Shown piece after piece: positions 50,687 to 61,858 of a stretch of DNA of 64,000 nucleotides. The DNA comes from Armillaria gallica (lineage: Eukaryota > Basidiomycota > Agaricomycetes > Agaricales > Physalacriaceae). The translations under genes and the position numbers were made by a program. The notes under the pieces were generated by a model that worked only from the letters and a program-made list of their open reading frames with translations, did no database searches and was not told the DNA's origin. Where the stretch lies: assembly GCA_037576215.1 (NCBI GenBank), contig JBANDB010000007.1, positions 5,053,001 through 5,117,000 of the forward strand, in the 5' to 3' direction. Within the stretch, counting starts at the first letter, position 1. Every line of letters begins with the position of its first letter.

Positions 50687-51635
50687 ATGCATGCCACCAT
50701 CCAGCTGCCTCCCGAACTCGTAGACATTATCATCACAGAATTCTGGTACTCCGAGCATCCTTCAAAGGACCGGATTGCCTTCATGACAGCCTGTCCCCTC
50801 ATCAACAGCGTCTGGAGGGACGTCTACGTCCCAAAGGTCGCATATCTACTATATCTCAGCTCTATCATTCTTTGGGATGATTCCCCAATTTACGGCTGCT
50901 TTCCTTCCGATTCCACGCGTACCATAACTTGCTATGTAGACCTCACACAATCGGCGGACGACGCTGCAAAGGACCCCTATTCAGTTTTCTGCAGCTTACC
51001 CAACTACCTCGGCTTTCGCTTGTGTTTTCCCAACATCGAGCAAATCAATCTCGAAATGAAGTTACGTATTGGTTGGTATTGCAGTGGCTTGTCGCCCCGT
51101 CACCAACTTGAACTGTTCCGAACTCGAGTGTCTATAGAGCTCAATCATGCGACATCGCAATTGAGTGTGCTACCTGCGGAGTGGAGCGTTGCCGTCCATT
51201 GTCCACCAGATGTCAAAGATGTCTACCTTATTAAAATTGCTCAAATATATCGGCGCTCTATCCTTGCAGGAGCTACAATGGATATGGTCCAGCGTTGCTA
51301 CACCTTATCAGGAGGGATACGGGCTGCGATAAAACGGTCGACATATCATCACGGCGCGCACCATTTTCATAAGCGATTTGGTATCCAAGAGAAAAGAGGC
51401 GACGTACGGGATATCAATATTAACCTTGGGACCCAAAGACATTGGAGGTGGAGCTGGAGTGAGTTGCCTCTTTTCTTTGCTACAAGTCTGCTTAAATGAG
51501 TACTGCTAATCAGACTTCAAAAATATCCTTTCCGAAATTTACGGGACCCTGTGCTTCATTTACATCGTTTGTAGTCATGATGCGATTGAACGTCATTCCT
51601 GGGAGCACGTCCTAACACAAGCACGCAGGGCTTAG
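50687..51635 (+). CDS. F-box-like protein, paralogue of the gene at 32942
   Basis: Exons 50687-51458 and 51514-51635 around a 55-bp intron. It reads MHATIQLPPELVDIIITEFW, then RIAFMTACPLINSVWRDVYV, TITCYVDLTQSADDAAKDPY, SVFCSLPNYLGFRLCFPNIE, ELFRTRVSIELNHATSQLSV and HSWEHVLTQARRA. Closely similar along its length to the minus-strand gene at 32942-33914, with the same intron position near the end. The region after the F-box is not obviously leucine-rich. Presumed SCF adaptor; substrate unknown. Confidence 0.75.
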
Positions 51636-51796
51636 TTGATCGTTTGTCTATAGCCCTTGCTGCGCGGCTCCGTAGACTAGCGTCTAGGTTAGGTTCGAGG
51701 GACTAAGTAGTCGACATTTGTAACTCAGTAGGTCCTATGTGTACAAAGACTTCTCCAACGCATGCAACAGTCAACAATGTAGCTCCAAAGGTACGA

Positions 51797-54627
51797 CTAG
51801 TCCATAAAATCTTTGAGGTAATCCTCAGCCTGCATTTCACCCAGCCCCGCATCCACAAACTGGCTCCAGTGTTCTGCGTCTCCCACACCCAAGGGGTTCT
51901 GCTGCCGCCTATACGCCGTCTTTTCTTCCGACTCTGCATTGTATATCTTCACCCAACCACACGACGCCGCGAGCAGTTTGTCCCAGGTCCATGGAGCAGT
52001 CGCCGCAGGCTTAAGGATCTCAGGCGACATGCCAGCGCACCAAAAGTCGTATGATGTAACGTCGCCTTGCACATGGTACGGCATCCGAACAAGCTCCGCC
52101 TTTTCCTTCGCGACTGCAAGGGCGAACACGATTCTGATGATAGGAACGGTCGGCTCGCCATCTTCGAACAAGCCTAGTACGAAGGGATCCATAGTGTCAA
52201 ACAGTCCCGCTCTCGGCACAGCTCCACCATCTACCTTGGCCAGGATGAATCCCACATTCCATTTGACTAGCTTGAGATCGTAGAATAAGAATGGGACAAT
52301 TATATCGACTCCTGGCTGGTGGACGATAGCAGCACCACGGGCGATGAACCCAAGTAGCATCGAACGAGTAAGCATGCCGGCATCGTGACGTTTAACGCAG
52401 TGATTGAAATGCAAGCTGGCTCGAGAAAACACGTCCCTGAAAGAACGAGGTTCGTGTGTGCGTGTTACCCTAGATGGAAGCATATCCGAAATGTCCTCTG
52501 CGAACAGTTGTTCAAAGAAAGACGGTACAGAGACAATGGGGATACTCGTGCACCATTCGTGATTACGAGGGATGGCCGAATCGCGGGCTACGGTGAACAT
52601 CGCCAACACCAGAAGCGCTCCCTGGCGTTCATGCTTGATAGGAAACTTGGAGAAGATCGTTTTTAAAGCGTCAGGCATGCTAAAATCCTTGGATAGGCGT
52701 GTGTACAATGATGAGGCCTCCGAGAGGACGGGTTCGGACGAGGATGTCGTAACCGGATCTTCGAAGCCACTGCCAGTTTTTAGACACACTCGCATATGGT
52801 TTTCGACCAAGTTTTGCTCCTTCAGCAAATCGGCAGGTGTTCTTGAATCCAGTTCGAGAGCTAGCCGCTGAGAAAGACAGGCGAAGAGCTGGTCTGGAGA
52901 AAACGTCCACGCGGTAAAGTCCTCTGCACGTTGGTCAAGGAGCTTCGTTTGGGCGAAGCCGAGGATGTTCATCTTCACGTTCTTACTACCAACACTGTAG
53001 ATTACACTCCAGCTGTGAGCGATGTGAGAAGAGATACGAATTGGGCTACAGGCGAATACGACTTACAGAGGTCGACCCATATGCACAACATACTCAAGTT
53101 TCGTGACGTCAGCCAGTGTTTGCGCACCTATCATTCCTACTTGTCGTCCAGCCATCAGGTGGTCGAATCCAAAGTCTGTGAACGGAGGCACAGATTCAGG
53201 CGGGATCTCTGGCATGATCAACGTCGAAGGATGTATATGAATGGTTGGGACAAGTGGCGAGGGACGTCCCGAGGTAGACACAAAGAACGAGAACAGGTTT
53301 TTTCTTCGAAGTATGAAGAGCACACGCTCAAGGATGGAACAGATGGGTTCCCGTTGTAGGTGTAGCTCCGAGCAGAGACCTTTTCCCAAGTAGTGCGCGT
53401 CGTCCCACATGATATAGATTTTCGGCATGCAGCGATGCGACATATCCGAGTCGTTGCATATTGCATCTTCTAAATCTTGGTAGGCATCTTCGAGCTCAGT
53501 GGCCCCGATGGCGGGTGCATGTTTCTAGGCTGCTCAGCACCAATAAATGGACCATTCAAGTGAAATTTTACATTTTTCCTCGTTGCGTCGACAACGTCTT
53601 TGAAGAAATCGGTTCGAAAATCGCCGGGTCCGCTTACGGTTGACTGACCATCGGTCATACAGTCACGGAAAGCAGACGCAAGTGTACTTGGTTCGCGCAA
53701 GCTTTCATCCGAGCATTCTAATTTGAGTGCGTTGACCGCTTCTTTCGTCCGTCGAAAAAGGACCACTAAGAACCTGCATATATGCGGCACGGAATTTGCT
53801 TCGCTGCTGGTCAGATATGAATAGACCTCTTTATCAGAAGGAGGGAAGCCTGAATAACGAAAGCTAGTAAACCAGTTCAGCAGCCAGCGAGGAAGATGAT
53901 ATACCGATAGTCGATGGATCACGGAGATTCAAAGGAATGACAAAATGTGTTTTGCTGAACTCATCTATCAGCCGGGATTTGCCCATTCCAGACGATTGCG
54001 TGATGGACATGAACGCCGTGTAGGGATACCGCATGGCACTCTTGACCACTAGGTAGTGCCATATGTGTTGTTCCAACGCCTTCACGCCAGATCCCTGGAA
54101 GTCTTGGGACCAAGCCATCATGGTCGCTGTCGAAGAAGGTTTACACGAGATTGAAAACGCAAAATTTGCAAGGGTGTCTTACTGCCAGGCGGCGCGCTGG
54201 GCCGACGGAGACCGGCTGCCGCGACAGATGAGATTGATATCGCAGTGAGAATGAAGAACTTACGAAATGTCAACAGGGGTTTCCAGTCTCGCTCCAGGAC
54301 CGGCGCTTTTGCCAACCGGTCAAGAATCTCGTACAGACCCGAGTCCTGGTCGTTGAGTAAATCCGCCCAGTCCACATAGGTGGGCTCCTTCAGTTTCTCT
54401 TGAAATTTGCGGTTGATAAGTCCAAGTCCGGTGTACAGTGCTCCCCAGAAGATTTCAAGCCGTAAGGTATCATCTGGAGATCCTGGAGGCCACGTGAAGG
54501 AGATGAAATCCATCCTCTTGGTCAGAACATTGAGATCTTCCTCAGGAAGAAGTAGGAACTTTGCACGTTTTACTGGAGGTGTCTTGGGCGTGGAATTGGG
54601 TGACCGCTTCATCATGGTAAGAGTCAA
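51797..54627 (-). CDS. Large P-loop NTPase of the Crinkler/RHS-like type
   Basis: A minus-strand gene of several exons, about 850-900 residues. It begins MMKRSPNSTPKTPPVKRAKF, a basic, possibly nuclear start. Next come ETDxx-free helical segments (YVDWADLLNDQDSGLYEILD), then MAWSQDFQGSGVKALEQHIW and the Walker A site (SITQSSGMGKSRLIDEF). A Walker B-like strand follows (KIYIMWDDAHYLG). Between them is FPPSDKEVYSYLTSSEANSV; after them TSGRPSPLVPTIHIHPS and GRQVGMIGAQTLADVTKLEY. The last 390 residues (52978-51797) form one exon ending AEDYLKDFMD. In agaricomycetes this architecture belongs to a large family related to Crinkler/RHS proteins, often in dynamic genome regions. I infer the family from memory of its motifs, and no nuclease motif is confirmed. 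Divergent from the Spg1 gene. Confidence 0.65.
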
Positions 54628-55025
54628 GAGGTAGGTTCAGCAATGGCGGCCCGGCACGACCGCCGCTGTCGGCATTGCGGCATAGAGTATTGACAGAGCA
54701 ACTCTGATTTTACGCTCAACCGTCGGGTAGAGATGACGGACGTAGCAAAATATTTTAGTTCCAAATATCGCGTCAATAAAAGGCTAAACTTTCCCAGTCT
54801 TGCGGAACTCAGTCTTGTAGTGGACCGTGTGAAAGTAAGAACAAATTCGGAGTCGTCGCCCACCGGCGGCCCTGGCTTGTTCAATAACCACGACGGTGTA
54901 CGCTGCGACGGTCGTTCGCTGCTCATCGACATCGCCAGGTCGCCATCCCACGACGTGACCCTCTTTTTCTTGTCTTCGTTTTTTTCTCTTTCTCTGTTTC
55001 TTTTCCCCTTTCATAATCAATTTCG

Positions 55026-55832
55026 ATGTCGGCATCGGCATCGACGTCCACCTCGCCAACAAGTTCGAATGTGCACCCGCACCTGGAGAACAACGATGAG
55101 AAGAATAGGTTTGTTGTGATGGTAGCTGTCATCGTCGTGTGCTCACTGCTCCTAGTGTCGTGATCAAGGTCGGGATGGTAGGCGACTCACAGATCGGCAA
55201 GACGAGTCTGATGGTCAAATACGTCGAGGGCAGCTTTGACGAGGATTATATCCAGACGCTGGGTACGTACATCCTATCCTTACTCTCCTTCCGGTCACTA
55301 AGCTTATCACACAGGCGTAAACTTTATGGAAAAGACCATTTCCGTCCGGCGAACGACGATAACATTCTCAATATGGGATCTTGGCGGCCAGCGCGAGTTT
55401 GTGAACATGCTCCCGCTTGTATGCAACGATGCAGTGGCGATTCTCTTCATGTTTGACCTGTCGAGGAAGAGCACATTGAATTCCGTCAAGGAGTGGTACC
55501 GGCAGGCGAGGGGATTCAACAAGGTGCGTGTGTAATCTCCCACATACCAGACTCCGCCTCACATCTCGTGGTAGACAGCGATACCCTTCCTGATCGGCAC
55601 CAAATTTGATCAATTTGCGACTTTTCCTAGAGATGAGCAGGAAGAGATCACGAAACAAGCCAAGCGCTTCGCGCGAGCCATGCATGCATCTCTCATCTTC
55701 TGCTCCACGTCCTCGTCAATAAACGTGCAAAAGATATTTAAAATCGTCCTGGCCAAGGCGTTTGACCTCAAGTGTGTGATTCCGGAGATCGAAGGTGTGG
55801 GCGAACCGGTGCTGATTTATGTGGATGTATGA
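55026..55832 (+). CDS. SPG1: Spg1/Tem1-type septation GTPase
   Basis: A Ras-superfamily GTPase that triggers the septation initiation/mitotic exit network. A Ser/Thr-rich N-terminus (MSASASTSTSPTSSN) precedes the G domain: VVIKVGMVGDSQIGKTSLMV (G1), IQTLGVNFMEKTISVRRTTI, FSIWDLGGQREFVNMLPLVC (G3, with DLGGQ as in Spg1/Tem1), FLIGTKFDQF (G4) and FCSTSSSINVQKIFKIV (G5). There is no C-terminal CaaX, as expected for the family; the end is EPVLIYVDV. Four exons, all joints in frame. Confidence 0.92.
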
Positions 55833-56828
55833 GTATAGTTTGATGTGCTGGTCAGGGCGCGCGAGAGTCTGAGATTCGGGTGGGTTTCGATTCTTGCTTT
55901 TGTGTGTTGTATCTCATATAGGGCAGGGAACCCCGGCTACCTGTGGGAATGGATGCTCCTGCGATGATTTGGAGCACCGTTGGATCACTAGCGTTGGTGG
56001 TCGGCGTCCCTTGTGAGGTCCAGTGTACCATCAGTGAAATGCATGGACGTGAGAAGAAAGACCACATCCTCCATTCCTCTTCCCTCTTGTCGCCAATTCA
56101 TGTCTCGTTTTATCATAGTCGTGCATTTTCCCTCTTCCTATACCTTACAACCTGATTTCTTTTTCCTTTGACTATTATGTCGTTTACATTCCTTAACAAT
56201 TCAATGTTTTATCAGTTTCTATTTTACTAAAGATAGCGTATTTATGGACGGTTCGATTTTTGGGGTTCGGGATGAATAGAAACACCGAGGAAGCTACGGG
56301 AGCAGAAACAGAGGAAGGATGGTCCTTCGCCAATTCTTCTGGTCCTACTGGTAGCATAGAGCCCATACGAATATCACTAGTCTCGCGCTGTCTGTCTCGT
56401 AAACAATTTTCACGCATATAATCAAGTACTGTACTATTTCGACCACAAGTTCATCTAATGTCTAACAGACCCCCTGGACTGAACCAAATTCATCTAACGG
56501 GGAGGTCTGAACTGGCATTCCGACAAACTTCAAGACCGAAAACATGTAATTTTTGGTTCAGGTGCATGAATTAATACTCCCTAGACTCTAGTCTCCCATA
56601 AGTCTCTTATAGTTGTTGTTGGCAGTGTCAAGTTGTCTATGTGCTGTGCTAATACTGCTTGTCCTGAGCTGGACTCAGTCAACTGGATGAACTTCTGCAT
56701 AACACCTCACAGGGGACTACACACTGCCATCTAGCTGAACTTGTTCCCTGAAGCTTGAAGGCCTGACACCTCACCCTGGCCGAACTTATAGTCGAAATGG
56801 TACAGTAATGCTCGTCTTGCCATGTTCA
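55833..56828. other. Intergenic
   Basis: About 1 kb between the Spg1 stop and the end of the next minus-strand gene. A frame at 55943-56155 has no domain. Nothing else seen. Confidence 0.4.
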
Positions 56829-57631
56829 TCAATTTGAGTCTGGTACAGCTGGGAGAGGCCGTGAGTTCATGTAGACGACCCACTCCTTGGCTGCTTCCAG
56901 CTCCTCCGGCCGCCCGTCCGAGACATTAAGCGTCGACGCCATGATCTCGTAACCACCTACAGTACCCAGGATCCCTGCTTTCTGCATCCGCAAGTTGCGT
57001 GCGATCGTGTTGAGCCTGTCCGGGAATGTGGGCTCGAGCGCGCTGGAGTATAGTGCCTCTCCACGCTGTTTCGACATCAGACATTGCCTTTGAGGCTCTG
57101 AGTCGACCGATGCAACTTAATGAATCAAGAACATACTGAACGACAGTCGACGAGCAAAGCTGATATGCCTCCGTTTTCCCTAGCGCTGTTGTCTGGAAGA
57201 GTGATATCTTATCTTCGATATATGCGTTGTGGTTGTTGTATGCAGACCGTATTTCCTATAAATACAATGAGCTATGAGAGACAATATTGGATGAGAATGA
57301 AGCCTACGTCGAGCTTTACCGCTTTTGCAATCTTCTCGTCCCTATTCCGAGAGATTACACGGATAGCATGGAAGACGACGCCGATAGTGATTGTTCGATA
57401 CGTGTCAGACCATCCTGACAACAGAGACGATGCCAAGTAGAAAAGGATCATATCTTTGGCAACCTTCTGTTTTTCAACTTGTATATCAGAATGTGCAAAT
57501 ACATCAAACTCGAAATGACTTGCAAGTGAGATTGCATAAGCATGTTCCCTGAGAAAAGCCTTCGACAACATGGCCGTTTTGGTTGAGGTAACTATAGTGC
57601 GATCGGCCAAGCGAAATCGAAGTGACATCAT
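56829..57631 (-). CDS. Unknown protein, possibly a soluble helical protein
   Basis: The minus-strand frames 57631-57272 and 57077-56829 appear to be parts of one gene with introns between. Fragments: LREHAYAISLASHFEFDVFA, KVAKDMILFYLASSLLSGWS, TITIGVVFHAIRVISRNRDE, then EDKISLFQTTALGKTEAYQL and ALEPTFPDRLNTIARNLRMQ. The end is GYEIMASTLNVSDGRPEELE with a short tail. The hydrophobic segments are short and amphipathic. No family recognised. The joints near 57260 and 57090 are not settled, so a pseudogene is possible. Confidence 0.45.
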
Positions 57632-57885
57632 TATGCATTATGACGACATGCAACAAAATATAGCCTATTAAAATTTCCGTGTGATATTTTGTTTTTGCGA
57701 GGCCTTTCCGAGTCCTGACAGAATTATGTCAAGAACTTTGGAATAATACGATTACATACGGAACTGGAAGGAGTCATATGATTCATTTATCTAAGCCTAG
57801 GGAGATATGGAACGAGGATACGAAATTATTAAAAAATAAATACAATACCTTGTGCAATTCCAAGCTGATAACAAGAGTTAATTCT
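57632..57885. other. Intergenic
   Basis: Short AT-rich spacer upstream of the unknown gene and downstream of the MINDY gene stop; nothing seen. Confidence 0.4.
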
Positions 57886-59169
57886 CTACATGATAACACA
57901 ATCTTTCTTTCCCTTCCGCTTGTCCTTCTTTGCCATCATCTTAGCCTGATGCATCGCCAAATCCCGCTCGTACAACTCCCGTTCGTATAGAGCCCGATTA
58001 TGTTCTTCAGCTTGCAGTTGCTGCGCGAGGGCCAGGTCCGACGGTGCATAGCTCCCTGCCGTGACCACCTCCTCTGCCGTCTGCCCAGCAAAATCACCTC
58101 CAGCTGGACTCGCCCGCATGAAATCCGAATCGACAAACGTTGACGATCCTCCGTCGACATCCTCCAGGCGCTCCCACACCACCGAGGGCTCTTTCAGGAA
58201 TACGTAATCCGTCACGAGGGAATACAGCCCCTGCTCGTGTTTGTACAAGACAGACAGGTGCAGATTCCGATAGAGAGCGACAAGGGTACTAGGCTGGACA
58301 GTGGTAGCGAGGGTAAATAGACCGTGGTAGGTCAGCTGAGAGCGCGTGTTGTCCAGGAATCTGCGAACCACAATGGCTGAAATTGACTGAGACTCTGCAT
58401 GATAAGAACAAGCTTAGCCACATACCATCATCAATCTTCTGCCTGTCTTCTTCACTAAGTGTCGCGCTCCTTGACGAATCTGCTTGCGGCTCATTGCTAT
58501 CACCAATGACAAGCTGCCACTTTGCAGTATGATCCGCGCCCGTAATGAGCATCACCGCACTATCATAATCACCACCGGTCCTGGCCAGAACTTCCGCTTC
58601 AGGGCTCTCCGGGTCGACGAGCCAGCCGTGCACGAGGTCAATGCCCACTTGCTCAAATAACTTCAGCTCACCAGAACCTGTCCGAAACGACGTTGGTGCT
58701 GTAAACAACGGGTTTAGGTCCATGCCCTCTTCCTACTGAATCAATGAATAGGACATGAGTTGGTGTGAGTAGGAACGTACTTTGAGTGTACGGCATGATG
58801 GATAGAGCAGCTGAGATGTCGACGTCTGGGCAGTTGAGCAAAAGATACTCGGCCACGAGCTGGCAGAGGTGCTCGTAGGAGACAGTTTGTCGTCCTGGAG
58901 GCTCGATGGTGATGTTCCCGCGTAGGATTAGAATGTTGCCTATTGGTGTCTGGTTCAGCTGTATCCAGAAAATTTGACATAGTCGCACATATAGCAATGA
59001 ATGAACATGGCCTGGATATAGGCAATTGAGAATATAGACAAAGAAAAGTGCAGTACATGACATACCCATTGAAATTCTGTGTGATAATCTTTATGGGCCG
59101 TCTCTCTGTTCCGAAGGTTATTTCTTTGAGATACCACACTTTGCTGACGACCGCGTCGTCGGCTTTCAA
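57886..59169 (-). CDS. MINDY-family deubiquitinase
   Basis: A Lys48-linkage-selective deubiquitinase of the MINDY (FAM63) family. The core is KVWYLKEITFGTERRPIKII, TQNFNGPCSFIAICNILILR (catalytic Cys in GPCSF), NITIEPPGRQTVSYEHLCQL, MDLNPLFTAPTSFRTGSGEL, LKLFEQVGIDLVHGWLVDPE and NTRSQLTYHGLFTLATTVQP (the YHGLF segment carries the catalytic His). The hydrophobic end is SVLYKHEQGLYSLVTDYVFL, a ubiquitin-contacting strand. The tail is a Lys-rich helix that finishes KKDCVIM, a CaaX box that should be prenylated. The 5' end is open: the frame at 59169 begins with a TTG, and the real ATG is probably spliced from upstream. Five exons or more. Confidence 0.85.
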
Positions 59170-60460
59170 GAGTCATCGCGTCCTGGTCGTTGTCGTGGCC
59201 GTGGTGAATGGAGAAGAGTAAGCGAAGCCACGTTGCCCTCTGCGCACCCCATGGGTCCCCCGGGCTGGCTCACCAAAACGGGCGTCTCGGAATTACGTGC
59301 GTGATCCTCATATCTAAACCTCGACGACGACAGTCCAACTCGAAGCTCTCGAATTCAATATCATGCCGTTTTGGGAATGCCGCTGTGATGTCACCTTCGC
59401 AGCCTGCTCTTGATTTGCCTATTCCCGTGGCGTTTCGAAGTTTCAGATGTTTGATGAGATCTCTCTGTTTTTGGTCGTACTTGATTTCAAGGGTAGCTTG
59501 TCACAGATTGGAGGTGGGGACCATAAGTGATTCATTAAAGTGCTAGGTCAGTATTGGTGCGGTACGTAGTTTGCATATATAATTTATGAATAGTTAGCTC
59601 GCATTCCCTTTTGATTGAAGCTATATCTCACCTGTTTCCGCCTCGCCGATGTCCGCCACACCTCCTCACCCGCGTGTCTCGCACCGTCTCGTTTCCTGGA
59701 CAGATACTTGAGAGCCGAGGTAGACGTGGAAGACGTCGGTGTGGACTAGGTGGCGGTAGAGAGGGCTGTTATTCCGTCGTTGTGATATTCTGTTTAGAAT
59801 ATATGCAGCTTCACGCAAAATCGGATATCTGACAACATCCGACTTATTCTTGGACGTCGAAGGAGCTGGATGAGAAATACAGAATAAGCACATGTATCTT
59901 CAAGGCGTTAACACTCTCGCTTTGTCAGGGTACTGAAATGATCATAATCAGAGATTGAAAGACGGAGAGGGCAAAGGACCGGACTTACCTTTCTCAGAAT
60001 GACAGGCGGCGGGTATTCTGATGTATTGAAATAACGAAACCCGTCGAGTTTACGCGACATTCCAAGCAACCAGAATCAGACAGATGCGGATTCTATTCTA
60101 AAAGAAGGTGAGATTGCTGCGGTTCATTTTATTTTCCTACTTTATCTCTTACCTTCATCAGTTCAATGGTTCCTTCTCTTCCCCTCCCCTCCATCCCAGA
60201 GTCATGCCAGTGGCTGATGCGCCTTGCGAGATAGGCACAAGATGGGCATTCATACCCAAAAGGGAATCGTATTTGACTGGGCATTGCCGAGCCAAACAAG
60301 GCAGTTCTTTTTCGTCTCCCACTGCAATGCTCGATTTTTCTATCTCTCTGCTCTCATACCTCAACGTTGAACACTGTTCAAGACAGTTTTAGCCCTTCTG
60401 GACGCTCTGTTGTGGGTGTATTTTGTACTCACTTTTTAGGTGATACTTACAGGACCTTTC
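59170..60460. other. Gene-poor stretch
   Basis: No complete gene is supportable. A minus-strand ATG frame near 60060 (MSRKLDGFRYFNTSEYPPPV) is followed by a good donor site but soon stops. The right end carries an acceptor-like site at about 60460 leading into the exon array. Confidence 0.35.
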
Positions 60461-61565
60461 GCTGCCATTCAACTCAAGAGCGAGACCGAATTTCTGCAAA
60501 ATTTCGCCCCGCGGCAAGCACATCTACGCTGATTAGGAGGAGATCGATGTCAGCGGAGGCTGGGGCCGGGGAAGGATATCGAGGATGCGGGAGCGCGCAA
60601 GTCCTCGCCGACAAGACGTGAAGCCAAACTGATCATTACGCGCGCTCCCCCTTGATAGTCTTCCTTCAACGGTGCATTCACACATCCACCTTCTGTTCCC
60701 ACAATATTGGCCCGAGACGATGTATCGCCATCCGGCGAGCATTGTCTTGCATGCTTTTCAAGTCTCGTTGAACACAGCGAAGACGACGCGATGCAGGGTG
60801 TGTAGTATACCTCCCTCCTCTTCCACATTCAGAATTACTCACTTGGATAACTAGATATCAATCTAACGCGTCTCTCGAGCAAGGTCTGTACCCACGGAAG
60901 GCTCGATTTTGTCCTGAGACAACGATACGACGACGTATCGTCGTCCGGCGAGCAGCATCCAATGCCAGGATTCCCGTAAGCAAGAACAAAATGAGCGTGG
61001 CGACGACTAGGACGGGGAGACAGACGGAGGACGAGTTCTAAGACTCGAAGTGCGTGGAATGTGAGTACCTTGTCACTCGTCATCTGCATGCAGACGTACT
61101 CACCTTTTCCCATAAGCAGGTCTCGATCCCGATCAACGCGGCGCATCCCCAGAGAAAGCCAGGTTGCTGACGACGTTCAAGTTCAGGAAGGGCCTTATTT
61201 TGCGCCGAGACGATAGATTTTCGTCCGGAGAGCAGCCTTCAAAAGCGAGATCTCGTTCTCGACGGTAGCGGGCACACAGAGAGAGCAGAGCACTGGAAAT
61301 GGAAGTACCTACATCTGTCCGCATTCAAAGGTACTGACTTCTGCTCATAACTAGGCCTGAATTTCCCCAAACAACGCGATACATTCCGAGAACACGCCAC
61401 TCCCTAGCTGACGAGCCTGCGCAAGGAGATCGAACTTCGCGCTGAGACGATGTATCGTCGTCCGGCGAGCAGGACCCTAGTGAAGGCAAAGCAGAGTGAC
61501 GAGGATGAGACAGAAGTGGAGGATACGAGAACGTGCCGGGGATTGGTAAGTCCTTCCGTTCGCTT
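60461..61565 (+). repeat. Array of repeated exon-like units
   Basis: Five diverged copies of one unit. The conserved core GAGACGATGTATCGTCGTCC followed by GGCGAGCAG occurs at about 60714, 60915, 61207 and 61444, with a weaker copy near 60542. Between units are intron-like sequences of 50-60 bp with GT-rich donors (60798, 61059, 61304), branch-like CTCAC/CTGAC and TAG/CAG acceptors. On the + strand the core encodes R-DDVSSSGEQ, and the units at 60714 and 60915 join in one frame across their intron. The third and fourth units carry a stop near the core. The minus strand would read CSPDDDTSS, but its splice signals are weaker. It may be a decaying gene built from duplicated exons. Function unknown. 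Confidence 0.5.
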
Positions 61566-61858
61566 ATATTCTCGGCAACTCGGTATTCAGTCCTCGGCCT
61601 CATGACTTCTGTAGTTCGTCCGTTCTATGTGGAACTGCCTCCTTTGAAATGGCTTGGGTAGCAGTCGCTACTTGTTGAGTTGTACATCATTAACTTCGAC
61701 TTATCTAGCTCGGCATTGTAATAATTTATAAAAGTACATGATTTGCAAACTTCGCTATCCACGGGATTCTTAACACTGCACACAACAGGAGTATACTATA
61801 GGGCATCGAGGACCGGAAGTAGATGCGCATGTATAGTATGCAATATCAAAATCCCCTC
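61566..61858. other. Short spacer
   Basis: 3' flank of the borosin gene and end of the exon array. A donor at 61554 and an acceptor near 61605 suggest the array may continue a little; nothing else. Confidence 0.35.

Noticed and set aside
60533..61603. Minus-strand reading of the exon array as CSPDDDTSS repeats
   Set aside because: Open in all four clear units, but its donor sites coincide with the reverse of plus-strand branch sites, and frames do not join as well as on the plus strand.
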